Part shown: in pieces, positions 15,041-24,443 of the stretch | Numbering within the stretch: the first letter of the stretch is position 1 | Layout: each line of letters opens with the position of its first letter | The notes under the pieces: model-generated | What the model was told of the DNA's origin: nothing | What the model saw: the letters and a program-made list of their open reading frames with translations, nothing else | Database searches by the model: none | Source: an uncultured Alistipes sp. | GTDB taxonomy: Bacteria > Bacteroidota > Bacteroidia > Bacteroidales > Rikenellaceae | Direction: 5' to 3' | Assembly: GCA_944321955.1 (NCBI GenBank) | Contig: CALUNG010000004.1 | Location: forward strand, 80,474 to 144,473 | DNA length: 64,000 nt | Program-made: the position numbers and the translations under genes

Positions 15041-18000
15041 CGTTTCAACTTTTCCTTTAGTCGGTAAATCATTACGAAGAAGAACGGCACGAAGACTATT
15101 CCGACCGTTATGGCCACGAGCATTCCGAAGAAGACGCCGGTGCCTATGTCCTGACGGCTTGCCGATCCCGGGCCTGTGGCGAACACGAGCGGCAGCATGC
15201 CGAGGATGAATGCCAGCGAGGTCATGACTATGGGTCGGAATCGCAGTTTGGCGGCGGTAAGTGCGGCGGTGACAGGATCGCTGCCCTTTTCGACCTCCTC
15301 CTTGGCGAATTCGACGATAAGTATGGCGTTCTTCGACACCAGACCCACGAGCATCACCAGACCGATCTGGAAATAGATGTTGTTCTCCAGGCCGCATATC
15401 CATATTCCGAGATATGCGCCGATGCCGGCCACCGGCAGCGACAGTATGACGGCTATGGGCACCGACCAGCTCTCGTACTGCGCCGCCAGGAAGAGGAATA
15501 CGAAGAGCAGTGCCAGAGCCAGCACCGTGCCGGTCTGTCCGCTCTCGTGCTTCTCCTGATACGAGAGGCCGCTCCATTCGACGCCTATGTTCTCGGGCAG
15601 GTGCTGGCGGACGATCTTCTCGAGCATGTCCATGGCCTGCCCCGAACTGTATCCGTGGGCCGCTTCACCCGATATGGTAGCCGAGTTGAACATGTTGAAC
15701 CGCTTGATGGTACCGGCACCGGTCGTGTATCGTGTCGTGCCGAGCGATGTCACCGGCACCATGGCTCCGTCCGAACTGCGCACGAAGAACAGATCGAGAT
15801 TCGACCTGTGGGCGCGATACGGGGCATCGGCCTGTATGTAGACGCGGTATATTCGGTTGAACATGTTGAAGTCGTTGACGTAGACCGAACCTGTAAAGGC
15901 CTTCATCGTCGAGAAGATGTCCGACATCGAAACGCCCAGCAGCTGCGCCTTGTCGCGGTCGACGTCGAAGTAGAGCTGCGGTATGTCGTTCTGCATCGAC
16001 GAGGCCAGTCCCGTGAGTTCCGGTCGCTGCGAGGCGTAGAACATGAGCGTGTCGACGGCCTGCTGCAGGTCTGCGTATGTGGCGTTGCCGCGGGCCTCGA
16101 GGATCATCTCGAAACCGCCCGAACTGCCGAGTCCCGGTATGACGGCCGGCGTCGAGATGTAGACCTTGCTTTCGGGGTAACGCGACAGTTCGTCGCGCAC
16201 GCGCTGCATAACGTCGCCGATGTCGCCCTTTTTGCGTTCGTTCCAGGGCTTGAGTATGACCGTCAGCTGACTGCGTGCCTGGTTCGTACCCACACGCGGG
16301 CTCGATCCCGTCACGTTGAGGATATACTGCACGTCGGGATCCTTCATCAGAAAGGCCATGGCGCGGTCCGTAACCTTGCGCGTACGTTCTATCGTGGCAC
16401 CTTCGGGCAGTTCGAGCTCGACGGTGAAGTATCCCTGGTCCTCCTGCGGCATGAAGCTCTGGGGCAGCAGACGGTTCATTACCCATATTCCTATCAGCAC
16501 GATGCCGAAGGCGGCGATCATGCGCTTGGGGTAGCGGATGGACCGGCGGATCATCTTGGCGTAGAAACGGTTGCCCGATGCGAGCCATATGTTTATGCGA
16601 CGGAAGAGCTTGTTCTTCTTGCGGCGGCTTTCGGGGCGCAGCACGAGCGAACACATCGCCGGGCTGAGTGTCAGGGCCACGATCGTCGAGATGATGACCG
16701 ACACGGCGATTGTGATGGTGAACTGCCTGTAGAGCTGGCCGGTGATTCCCGACAGGAAGCTGACGGGCACGAACACGGCGCACAGCACCAGCGACATGGC
16801 TATGAGGGCTCCGCCAAGGCCGCTCATGGCCTTTTTGGTTGCTTCGTAGGGCGACAGATGCTCCTCGTTCATTATGCGGTCCACGTTCTCGACCACGACT
16901 ATGGCGTCGTCGACGACGATACCGATCGCCAGGATCAGACCCAGTAGCGTAAGCATGTTGAGCGAGAAGCCGAACACGAGCATCACTCCGAATGTACCTA
17001 TAAGCGATATGGGTACCGCCACGATCGGGATGAGCGTTGCGCGCCAGCTCTGCAGCGAGAGGAAGACCACCAGTATCACCAGCAGCAGCGCCTCGAAGAG
17101 GGTGCGGTAGACGTGGTGGATCGACTCGGCGATGTATGTCGTCATGTCGAACGGAATCTCGTAGGTGATTCCTTCGGGGAAGTTGGCGCTGATCTCCTTC
17201 ATCGTGTTGCGCACCGATTCGGCAACCTCCATGGCGTTTGCTCCGGGCAGCATGTTGATGTTGAGCACGGCAGCGTTGCCTCCGTTGATACCGCTCTCGG
17301 TGTTGTACGACGAGGCTTCGAGCGATACGCGGGCCACGTCGCGCAGACGTATGATCGAACCGTCGGGATTGGCCCTGATGACTATATCCTCAAACTGCGA
17401 TACGGACGACAGTCGACCCTGGGCCGTAATCGGTATTGTCACGTCGACACCCTCCATGGGGGCCTGACCCAGCACGCCGGCGGCCGATTCGCGGTTCTGG
17501 TCCTTGAGGGCGTTCTGCAGCTCCTTGACCGTGAGGCCGAGGTCGGCGAGCTTGTCGGGCTGCACCCATATCTGCATGGCGTAGTAGCGGCTGCCGACAT
17601 TCGAGACGCTACCCACGCCCGGCACGCGGCGCAGCATGTCGAGTACGTTGAGCGTGGCATAGTTGCTCAGGTATATCTCGTCGAACTTGGGGTCGGACGA
17701 GAGCAGCGTGATTGTCATCAGCTTGCTCGAGGCCTGCTTCTCGACCGATATGCCGTTCTGCACCACTTCGGCCGGAAGACGCGATTCGGCCATCTTGACG
17801 CGGTTCTGTATGTCGACGGCCGCCAGATCGGGGTCGGTCGATATGTCGAATGTGACTACGGCCGAGAAACCTCCCGAATTGGAGCTGGTGGACTCCATGT
17901 ATATCATGCCCGGGGCGCCGTTGAGCTCCTGCTCGATAGGTGTGGCGACGGCCTGCGTGACGGTCTGGGCGTCGGCTCCCGGATATGAGGCCGACACGCG

Positions 18001-18132
18001 TACGGTGGGCGGCACGATCTGCGGGTACTGGTCCACGGGCAGCAGTATGAGGCCTATGGCGCCGACGATCACGATCACGATCGACAACACCATCGAGAAG
18101 ACCGGACGGTCTATGAAGAAATCGGATTTCAT
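15037..18132 (-). CDS. RND multidrug efflux pump, inner-membrane subunit (AcrB/MexB type)
   Basis: A 1031-residue pump of the hydrophobe/amphiphile efflux-1 family. It drives drug export by proton antiport in a trimer. It starts MKSDFFIDRPVFSMVLSI, the usual first helix. The central proton-relay helix shows GIVVDDAIVVVENVDRIM, with the paired Asp residues. Two homologous halves with large periplasmic loops are evident (second-half motifs GYFTVELELPEGAT and LVGLVSKNAILIVEFAKE). Length is normal for the family. The adaptor gene lies 6 bases upstream and the outer-membrane channel gene overlaps its end, so all three parts are made together. The substrate cannot be told from sequence. Confidence 0.96.
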   Translation of the reverse strand: MKSDFFIDRPVFSMVLSIVIVIVGAIGLILLPVDQYPQIVPPTVRVSASYPGADAQTVTQAVATPIEQELNGAPGMIYMESTSSNSGGFSAVVTFDISTDPDLAAVDIQNRVKMAESRLPAEVVQNGISVEKQASSKLMTITLLSSDPKFDEIYLSNYATLNVLDMLRRVPGVGSVSNVGSRYYAMQIWVQPDKLADLGLTVKELQNALKDQNRESAAGVLGQAPMEGVDVTIPITAQGRLSSVSQFEDIVIRANPDGSIIRLRDVARVSLEASSYNTESGINGGNAAVLNINMLPGANAMEVAESVRNTMKEISANFPEGITYEIPFDMTTYIAESIHHVYRTLFEALLLVILVVFLSLQSWRATLIPIVAVPISLIGTFGVMLVFGFSLNMLTLLGLILAIGIVVDDAIVVVENVDRIMNEEHLSPYEATKKAMSGLGGALIAMSLVLCAVFVPVSFLSGITGQLYRQFTITIAVSVIISTIVALTLSPAMCSLVLRPESRRKKNKLFRRINIWLASGNRFYAKMIRRSIRYPKRMIAAFGIVLIGIWVMNRLLPQSFMPQEDQGYFTVELELPEGATIERTRKVTDRAMAFLMKDPDVQYILNVTGSSPRVGTNQARSQLTVILKPWNERKKGDIGDVMQRVRDELSRYPESKVYISTPAVIPGLGSSGGFEMILEARGNATYADLQQAVDTLMFYASQRPELTGLASSMQNDIPQLYFDVDRDKAQLLGVSMSDIFSTMKAFTGSVYVNDFNMFNRIYRVYIQADAPYRAHRSNLDLFFVRSSDGAMVPVTSLGTTRYTTGAGTIKRFNMFNSATISGEAAHGYSSGQAMDMLEKIVRQHLPENIGVEWSGLSYQEKHESGQTGTVLALALLFVFLFLAAQYESWSVPIAVILSLPVAGIGAYLGIWICGLENNIYFQIGLVMLVGLVSKNAILIVEFAKEEVEKGSDPVTAALTAAKLRFRPIVMTSLAFILGMLPLVFATGPGSASRQDIGTGVFFGMLVAITVGIVFVPFFFVMIYRLKEKLKR

Positions 18133-18138
18133 CGGCTG

Positions 18139-19410
18139 TTACTCGTTGTTTTCGTTGTTTTCGTCGCTCTCATCGCTCTCTTCGTCTCTGGGGGCGAGTA
18201 CGGGCTCGACCTTCTGGCCGTGCGCAAGTTTGTGATATCCTTCGACCACGATGTTCTCGTCGCTGGCGAGGCCTCGTTCGATAACGGTGTTGTTGCCTAT
18301 CTCGGGGCCGGTCTCGACGAAACGCTTCTCTACGATGCTGTCGGGGCGTACCACGAAGATGTGGGCTCCGCCCTTTTCGAGTACGAGGGCCTTTGTCGGT
18401 ACCACGATGGCGTCCTCACGCACGTCGAGCAGCAGCTTCACCTTGGTGAACTGTCCGGGCAGAAGCACGTGGTCGGGATTGGCCATCTCGGCGCGTACGG
18501 AGAAGGTACCGGTCTGCGGGTCGACCTGCGGGTCGGCAAAGTCGACGAGTCCGCGCATCGGATATTGCGATCCGTCGGCCAGCGTAACGGTGATGTATGG
18601 ATCCCACTTGCGGGTGGAGTCCTTGTGTCCGAGGTTTACGTTGCGGGCCTTGCTGCGCAGGTAGTCAAGGGCCGTCATGCTGAAGTCGACGCGTACGGTA
18701 TCGCTCTTGACTACGGTTGCCAGCAGCGACTTGCCGCTGGGCCCCACGAGCGTTCCGATGTCGGCGTTACGTTCGGAGATGTATCCGGCTATCGGCGAAC
18801 GCACGGTGGTGTAGCCCAATGTCAGTTCGGCCTGCGTAAGGTCGGCTTCGCCGACGATCACGTCGGCCGTGGCACCCTCGTATGCCGCTATAGCATTGTC
18901 GAGGTCGAGCTGGCTGGCGGCACTCTGTTCATAGAGCGGGCGTATGCGGTTCAGGTCGCGTTCGGCCTTGAGAGCCTGTGCGCGTGCCTTGTTGAGCTGG
19001 GCCTTGGCGCGGTTGGCGCGTGCCTCGTAGAGTCGGGGGTCGATGATGAAGAGCACCTGACCCTTCTTGACGTAGGTACCCTCGGCGAAGAGCATCTTCT
19101 CGAGATAGCCTTCGACACGGGCGTGTATCTCGACGAACTGCTGGGCGCGTATGCGTCCCACGTATTCGCCGTAGATGTTGACGTCTTCGGTGTTGACGGG
19201 TTCGACCTCCACAACTGGCAGTATCACTACCGGCGGTTTCGGACGCAGAATGAAGAAGAGTGCCACGCCTATGAGCACGACGGCCGATACGGCCGCTATC
19301 CAGCGGCGGCGTGTCATGCGTATGCGTACGTGTGCGGCTTTCGACGCGACTTTCCTGATATTTCCGGGTTTGATCTTCTTCAAATCCGTCTTCATCTTGT
19401 CGATGTTCAT
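18139..19410 (-). CDS. RND efflux periplasmic adaptor subunit
   Basis: A 423-residue membrane-fusion protein. A basic cytoplasmic N-terminus precedes one membrane helix (residues about 37-56, WIAAVSAVVLIGVALFFIL), so it is anchored by a helix and not by lipid. Biotinyl-lipoyl halves (VEIHARVEGYLEKMLFAEGTYVKKGQVLF and LTLGYTTVRSPIAGYISERNADIGTLV) flank the alpha-hairpin. The C-terminus ends in an acidic, Ser/Asn-rich tail (DEESDESDENNENNE), absent from most relatives. The start is ATG 19410, with ATG 19395 as alternative. First gene of the operon. Confidence 0.94.
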   Translation of the reverse strand: MNIDKMKTDLKKIKPGNIRKVASKAAHVRIRMTRRRWIAAVSAVVLIGVALFFILRPKPPVVILPVVEVEPVNTEDVNIYGEYVGRIRAQQFVEIHARVEGYLEKMLFAEGTYVKKGQVLFIIDPRLYEARANRAKAQLNKARAQALKAERDLNRIRPLYEQSAASQLDLDNAIAAYEGATADVIVGEADLTQAELTLGYTTVRSPIAGYISERNADIGTLVGPSGKSLLATVVKSDTVRVDFSMTALDYLRSKARNVNLGHKDSTRKWDPYITVTLADGSQYPMRGLVDFADPQVDPQTGTFSVRAEMANPDHVLLPGQFTKVKLLLDVREDAIVVPTKALVLEKGGAHIFVVRPDSIVEKRFVETGPEIGNNTVIERGLASDENIVVEGYHKLAHGQKVEPVLAPRDEESDESDENNENNE

Positions 19411-19504
19411 ACAGATGATATTGTTTATGTGTGATTGTCAGCTGTTTCCGTTCGTCGGAAACAAATGTAAATAATTCTGCCGTAAAACCTGCGTTATGGC
19501 GGCG

Positions 19505-19512
19505 CAAATATA
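19505..19512 (-). promoter_or_regulatory. -7 box (TATATTTG) of the RND efflux operon
   Basis: The complement reads TATATTTG. It lies 94 bases before the adaptor ATG, implying a leader of about 90 bases that contains a short hairpin (GTTTCC / GGAAAC near 19443-19461). Confidence 0.5.
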
Positions 19513-19655
19513 TGTAAAAAAACCGAATATAGCTCACGTATGCCGCCTTACACCATATATTATGGCATTTACGTTTGTATTAACGTCATGACGGAGCGTT
19601 GTAGTATGGCTCGACCGTACTTTTGCCGTCATGACAGTAATGTATTAAAAATAGA

Positions 19656-19663
19656 TATCTTTG
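19656..19663 (+). promoter_or_regulatory. -7 box (TATCTTTG) of the copper ATPase gene
   Basis: TATCTTTG lies 27 bases before the ATG at 19691 in an AT-rich stretch. A TTTG at 19622-19625 is too far (30 bases) to be a normal -33 box. Confidence 0.55.
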
Positions 19664-19690
19664 TCACGGATTTTGCCGCAATTCACGAAT

Positions 19691-22180
19691 ATGGAAAAAC
19701 GAGAAAACAAAAAGGAGAACTTTCCTGTAACGGGCATGAGTTGTGCGGCTTGCGCCGTACGTGTGGGCAAGGCGCTGAACGGCGTCGAGGGTGTGGTGTC
19801 GGCCGACGTCAACTATGCTGCGGCCGAGGTTTCGGTCGAGTACGACCGCTCGCGCTGTTCGGCCGAGCGGCTGCGCGATGCGGTACGCGATGCCGGCTAC
19901 GACCTTGTGATCGACGAAGGCGCGGATCGCGATGCCGAAGCCGAAAGGATACGCGCACATCATTACGCCTCGATGAAACGCCGTACGTTCGGAGCCGTCG
20001 CCGTGGCTGTACCCGTAGCCGTCGGCAGCATGTTCTTCGCCGACGTCACGGCCGTGAAGTATGCGCTGTGGCTGTTGGCCACGGTGTCGCTCGCTCTCTT
20101 CGGCCGCGGATTCTTCGTCGGGGCATGGCGGCAGCTGAAGCACCGCACGGCCAACATGGATACGCTGGTTGCCGTCAGTACGGGCATCGCCTATCTCTTC
20201 AGCGTGTTCAATCTTCTGTTCCCGAAGTTCTGGCTCTCGCGCGGGCTCGAGCCGCATCTATATTTCGAGTCGGCTTCAGTCATCATAGCCTTCATCCTTG
20301 CGGGACGTCTGCTCGAGGAGCGCGCCAGGCGCCGCACGTCGGATTCGATACGTCGTCTGATGGATCTGCGCCCCGAACGCGTGCGCATCGTTACTCCCGA
20401 CGGCGAACGTGTCGTTCCGGTTTCGGCCGTGCATGCGGGCGATACGGTGGCCGTACGTCCCGGCGACCGCATAGCCGTCGACGGCGAGGTCGTCGATGGC
20501 GACTCCTATGTCGACGAGAGCATGTTGAGCGGCGAACCGCTGGCCGTGCACAAGCAGCCCGGCGGCAAGGTCTATGCCGGTACGCTCAACCGTAACGGGG
20601 CCTTCCGTTTCCGGGCCGAACGCACCGGGGGCGATACGCTCCTGTCGCGCATCATAGCCATGGTCCGCGATGCTCAGGGCAGCCGCGCTCCCGTGCAGCA
20701 GCTTGCCGACCGTATCTCGGCCGTCTTCGTGCCGACGATCATGGCCGTGTCGCTCGTGGCATTCATCGCCTGGGTGATCTTCTCACCCGAAGACGGATTC
20801 ACGCGCGGATTGATGGCCATGGTCACGGTCCTCATCATCGCCTGTCCTTGCGCATTGGGACTGGCCACGCCGACGGCCATAATGGTCGGTACGGGGCGCG
20901 GTGCCGAGGAGGGAATACTCGTCAAGGATGCCGCGAGCCTCGAGACGGCGGAGAAGTGCGATACGGTGGTGCTCGACAAGACCGGAACGCTTACCGAGGG
21001 ACGGCCGCGCGTCGTCGCATCGACGTGGGCGGCCGCGGCAGCCGATACGGACCGCGACGTGCTTTGCAGCCTCGAACGTCTCTCCGAACATCCGCTGGCC
21101 GAGGCCGTTGTCGCCTCGTTCGAAGGCTGCCGTACGCTTCATGTCGACGGCTTCGTGAATATATCGGGCAGCGGCGTGCGCGGCAGCGTCGGCGGACGTA
21201 CGTTTTATGCATGCAACCGGCGTCTGCTCGAGCAGAAGGGCATAGGCGTCGATGCCGGATTGCAGGCGGCGGCCGAAAGTTACGAGCGTCAGGCCGCATC
21301 GGTCGTCTGGTTCGCCGATTCGGAGCGGGCGCTGGCCGTGCTGGCCGTTGCCGACAGCATCAAACCGACATCGGCTGCGGCCGTGGCTGAACTGCGGCGC
21401 ATGGGTGTCGAGGTCGTAATGCTCACGGGCGATAATGATGCTTCTGCGCGTGAAACGGCCCGCCTTGCCGGCATAAGCCGTTATCACGCCGGTGTACTGC
21501 CGCACGAGAAGGCCGGGTACGTGGCCCGGCTGCAGGCCGAGGGTCGCAGGGTGGCCATGGTCGGCGACGGCATAAACGACAGTGCCGCTCTGGCGCGTGC
21601 CGATCTGAGCGTTGCCATGGGGCGCGGCAGCGACATAGCCATGGAGACGGCCATGGTGACGATTCTCTCGTCCGACCTCGCAAAGATACCCGAACTTGTC
21701 CGGCTGTCGCGCCTGACCGTCAGAACCATTCGCGAAAATCTCTTCTGGGCCTTCATCTACAACGTCGTGAGCGTGCCGATAGCCGCCGGAGTTCTCTATC
21801 CGGTGTGTGGTTTCATGCTCAACCCGATGGTGGGGGCGGCGGCCATGGCCTTCAGCAGCGTCAGCGTGGTTCTCAACAGCCTGCGTCTGGGTCGGCGCGG
21901 CCGCAGCAGCGACAGAACGGACAACCCGAAAGATCAAAACCAAACGGATAACTATAAAATTGATAAAGTCATGAAAAGGGAGTACAAGGTAAAGGGCATG
22001 ATGTGCGACCATTGCCGCAGTCATGTCGAGAAGGCGCTTAACGGTATCGACGGTGTGAAGGCTACGGTAACTCTTCAGCCGCCCGTTGCGACCGTGGAGT
22101 TTACAGGTCGTGAGCCGAGTCTGGCCGAACTGCAGGCCGTGGTAACGGAGAAGGCCGGCGACTACGAACTGTCGGAGTAG
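19691..22180 (+). CDS. copA: Copper-exporting P1B ATPase fused to a C-terminal CopZ-like domain
   Basis: An 829-residue heavy-metal P-type ATPase. An N-terminal HMA domain has GMSCAAC (Cys18, Cys21). It is followed by eight expected membrane helices, the actuator TGE-equivalent (ML SGEP), the metal-site CPCALG, the phosphorylation motif DKTGT, the SEHPLAEA histidine motif and the hinge GDGINDS. CPC with these motifs points to Cu(I). After the last helix an Asn/Gln/Asp/Lys-rich linker leads to a second HMA domain (residues 761-829, GMMCDHC with Cys772 and Cys775). This last part has the exact size of a free CopZ copper chaperone and begins with its own Met761. The ATG at 19691 is chosen because the ten residues before it look unrelated to the family. 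Confidence 0.94.
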   Translation: MEKRENKKENFPVTGMSCAACAVRVGKALNGVEGVVSADVNYAAAEVSVEYDRSRCSAERLRDAVRDAGYDLVIDEGADRDAEAERIRAHHYASMKRRTFGAVAVAVPVAVGSMFFADVTAVKYALWLLATVSLALFGRGFFVGAWRQLKHRTANMDTLVAVSTGIAYLFSVFNLLFPKFWLSRGLEPHLYFESASVIIAFILAGRLLEERARRRTSDSIRRLMDLRPERVRIVTPDGERVVPVSAVHAGDTVAVRPGDRIAVDGEVVDGDSYVDESMLSGEPLAVHKQPGGKVYAGTLNRNGAFRFRAERTGGDTLLSRIIAMVRDAQGSRAPVQQLADRISAVFVPTIMAVSLVAFIAWVIFSPEDGFTRGLMAMVTVLIIACPCALGLATPTAIMVGTGRGAEEGILVKDAASLETAEKCDTVVLDKTGTLTEGRPRVVASTWAAAAADTDRDVLCSLERLSEHPLAEAVVASFEGCRTLHVDGFVNISGSGVRGSVGGRTFYACNRRLLEQKGIGVDAGLQAAAESYERQAASVVWFADSERALAVLAVADSIKPTSAAAVAELRRMGVEVVMLTGDNDASARETARLAGISRYHAGVLPHEKAGYVARLQAEGRRVAMVGDGINDSAALARADLSVAMGRGSDIAMETAMVTILSSDLAKIPELVRLSRLTVRTIRENLFWAFIYNVVSVPIAAGVLYPVCGFMLNPMVGAAAMAFSSVSVVLNSLRLGRRGRSSDRTDNPKDQNQTDNYKIDKVMKREYKVKGMMCDHCRSHVEKALNGIDGVKATVTLQPPVATVEFTGREPSLAELQAVVTEKAGDYELSE
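21926..21970 (+). other. AT-rich in-frame junction between copA and the CopZ-like module
   Basis: These 45 bases encode the linker NPKDQNQTDNYKIDKV without a stop. Their composition is much richer in A than the flanking coding DNA and looks like a Bacteroidota intergenic spacer. An ATG at 21971 directly follows and would give a free 69-residue CopZ (21971-22180). Confidence 0.6.
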
Positions 22181-22374
22181 GGCTCCGTTGCGCTCCGTAC
22201 GGCGCATATAGCCCGATCGCGGTATGCGCCGACGCGGTGTACGGGTGTACGACAGATGTAATATCGGCCCGTATGGCCATCAAGTGTGGCGGTCCATCGG
22301 GACGGGCTTCCCTTTCTTTTTGGCCTGTGCGGCTCTTTTTTCGGTGCGGAGTTCGCCGTTTCGTACGAAATGAC

Positions 22375-22382
22375 TATTTTTG
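22375..22382 (+). promoter_or_regulatory. -7 box of the ThrE-type exporter operon, near-leaderless
   Basis: TATTTTTG at 22375-22382 lies 8 bases before the ATG at 22391. A TTCG at 22352-22355 is an imperfect -33 box at 19-base spacing. Confidence 0.6.
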
Positions 22383-22390
22383 CCGCAGAT

Positions 22391-23158
22391 ATGAAGACGG
22401 AACATGAACTTGTCGAGATCCTCGACTTCATTGCCGAGTATGCTACCTATCTGTTGGGTTCGGGCGTGCACACCTCGCGTGTGATACGCAACTCGCAGCG
22501 AATAGGCGTCGCCCTCGGTGTCGACGTACAGCTCTCGACATTCCAGAAGAGTACGATCATGACCGTCCGCGATCCCGACAGCGGCGAATCGATGACCCGC
22601 GTGGTCGGCATCCCGCCTCTGCCCATAAGTTTCGAGCGCAATTCCGACCTCAGCGCCCTCAGCTGGGATGCCTTCGACGACCATCTGCCGCTCGACGAGA
22701 TCCGCCGCCGCTATGTGGAGCTCATCTCCAAACCGCGTATCGACCCAATCTTCGTATTGCTGTGCGTGGGCCTGGCCAACGCATCGTTCTGCCGGCTGTT
22801 CGGCGGCGACTGGACGGCCATGTGCATAGTCTTCACATCGACGCTTGTGGGCTTTGCCGTGAAACAGCGCATGCAGGCGCATGGCGTCAACCACTTCCTG
22901 ATATTCATCGTCGCCTCGTTCATGGCCTCGATGTGCGCGTCGGTAGCCCTGCGCTTCGACTGCACCTCGGAGGTGGCCATGGCCACGAGCGTGCTGTTCC
23001 TGGTGCCGGGCGTACCGCTCATAAACGGCGTCATCGACATCATGGAGGGCCACATACTCATAGGTTTCAGCCGTCTGATAAACGCTCTGCTGCTGATCGT
23101 ATGCATAGCCGTAGGTCTCTCGGCCACGTTGTTGATGGTTAAGGACAGTCTGTTATGA
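22391..23158 (+). CDS. Threonine/serine exporter family protein, ThrE N-terminal half
   Basis: A 255-residue protein of the ThrE/ThrE_2 (DUF1212) type. The soluble N-terminal part (LVEILDFIAEYATYLLGSGVHTSRVIRNSQRIGVALGVDV) is typical, followed by five membrane segments and the family motif LFLVPGVPLINGVIDIMEGH. In Corynebacterium ThrE exports threonine and serine. In many bacteria, as here, the transporter is split into two chains. The start ATG 22391 follows the promoter by 8 bases; the upstream in-frame ATG at 22286 adds residues unlike the family. Its stop overlaps the next start by 4 bases. Confidence 0.88.
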   Translation: MKTEHELVEILDFIAEYATYLLGSGVHTSRVIRNSQRIGVALGVDVQLSTFQKSTIMTVRDPDSGESMTRVVGIPPLPISFERNSDLSALSWDAFDDHLPLDEIRRRYVELISKPRIDPIFVLLCVGLANASFCRLFGGDWTAMCIVFTSTLVGFAVKQRMQAHGVNHFLIFIVASFMASMCASVALRFDCTSEVAMATSVLFLVPGVPLINGVIDIMEGHILIGFSRLINALLLIVCIAVGLSATLLMVKDSLL

Positions 23159-23661
23159 TAGCGCTGGATGTATTCATGGATGCCTGCTTCGCGGCTGTCG
23201 CCGCCATCGGCTTCGGTGCGATATCCGATCCGCCGATGCGCGCTTTCCCGCGCATAGCCCTTCTGGCGGCCGTGGGACACTCGCTGCGCTTCTCGCTGAT
23301 GAACTATGCCGGTATCGACATCGCTACCGCTTCGCTTTTCGCGGCGATAGTCATAGGCATGGGCAGCCTTTGGCTCGGACGCGGCATACGCTGCCCGATG
23401 ACGGCCCTCTACATCCCGGCGCTGCTGCCAATGGTGCCGGGTATCTACGCCTACAAGGCCGTATTCTCGCTGTTCATGTTCATGCAGTCGCTCAACGACC
23501 CCGGTCAGGGCGAGGAGTTCATGAACTCGTTCTTCCTGAACGCGACGGTCTCGCTGAGCGTCATCATCATGCTCGCGGCGGGTGCGACCCTCCCGATATT
23601 CATATTCAAGCGCCGCGCATTCTCGCTTACGCGCCGGCGCCCCGACAAACAACAACAGTAG
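23155..23661 (+). CDS. Threonine/serine exporter family protein, ThrE C-terminal half
   Basis: A 168-residue membrane protein with about four helices. It matches the second (ThrE_2/DUF3815) half of split threonine/serine exporters; the motif PALLPMVPGIYAYKA mirrors the VPGVP motif in the partner chain. The Lys/Arg/Gln-rich C-terminus (KRRAFSLTRRRPDKQQQ) should be cytoplasmic. It overlaps the N-half gene by 4 bases (ATGA), so the two chains are translationally coupled and probably form one transporter. Confidence 0.87.
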   Translation: MIALDVFMDACFAAVAAIGFGAISDPPMRAFPRIALLAAVGHSLRFSLMNYAGIDIATASLFAAIVIGMGSLWLGRGIRCPMTALYIPALLPMVPGIYAYKAVFSLFMFMQSLNDPGQGEEFMNSFFLNATVSLSVIIMLAAGATLPIFIFKRRAFSLTRRRPDKQQQ

Positions 23662-23667
23662 TTCGCG

Positions 23668-24405
23668 ATGGAAGTCTTCTGGAATACGATAGCCGATTAC
23701 AATGCCGCCACATGGCCCTTTCAGATAGCCTTCGTCGTCATTGCGGCCGTACTGACGCTGCTGCTCTATTTCCGCCCCTCGCGCGGCGTGCGTATCGCCA
23801 TGAAGGTATTCATGGCCGTTCTCAACTTCTGGATAGCCGCTGTCTACTACATGATCTATTGCGAACCGCGCGAATACCATGACATGCTGGCACTGTTCTG
23901 GGTCGTGATGGGATGTATCTGGATCTATGATCTGGCCGTAAAACACGCTTCGCTCGCCCGCACCGGACACCATACGTGGCTGGCACTGCTGCTGTTCCTG
24001 ATGCCGCTGCTCTATCCGCTCTTCTCGCTGGCAATGGGACGCACATTCCCGATGATGACCTCGCCCGTGATGCCGTGCTCGGTCGTCGTCTTCACCATCG
24101 GACTGATGGTGGCATTCTCCGAAAGGGTGAACATGATACTGGCCATGATGTTGTGTCACTGGGCCTTTATCGGACTGTCGAAGGTCTACTTCTTCGGTAT
24201 CCCCGAGGATTATCTGATGGCCTGCAGCGTCGTGCCGGCTCTCTACTTCTTTCTGCGCGAATATATCGCCTCGGTCGGCAACCACGGCGTCTCGAAACCT
24301 TCGCCGCGCGTGCTGCGGGCGCTGCTGCTGGTGCTTTGCCTGATCGTTGCTTTGATATTCATCTATACGCTCTGCCGTCAGCTGGAGCTCTTCATCGACA
24401 TGTAA
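23668..24405 (+). CDS. Multi-pass membrane protein, DUF6064-like
   Basis: A 245-residue membrane protein with about seven or eight hydrophobic helices. The N-terminus (MEVFWNTIADYNAATWPFQIAFVVIAAVLTLLLYF) is like the DUF6064 family of uncharacterised proteins; this assignment is from memory of the pattern. It begins 6 bases after the ThrE C-half gene and should be in the same operon. No catalytic motif is evident. Confidence 0.72.
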   Translation: MEVFWNTIADYNAATWPFQIAFVVIAAVLTLLLYFRPSRGVRIAMKVFMAVLNFWIAAVYYMIYCEPREYHDMLALFWVVMGCIWIYDLAVKHASLARTGHHTWLALLLFLMPLLYPLFSLAMGRTFPMMTSPVMPCSVVVFTIGLMVAFSERVNMILAMMLCHWAFIGLSKVYFFGIPEDYLMACSVVPALYFFLREYIASVGNHGVSKPSPRVLRALLLVLCLIVALIFIYTLCRQLELFIDM

Positions 24406-24443
24406 AACGAAGACGGCCCGCGATTGCAGGCCGCCCACGTGTT

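Noticed and set aside
19411-19690. Riboswitch in the divergent region between the efflux operon and copA
   Set aside because: Only a 6-base hairpin and two -7 boxes are seen; no conserved riboswitch core can be recognised.
24411-24433. Hairpin CGGCC/GGCCG as terminator between convergent genes
   Set aside because: Only a 5-base stem and no T-run on either strand.
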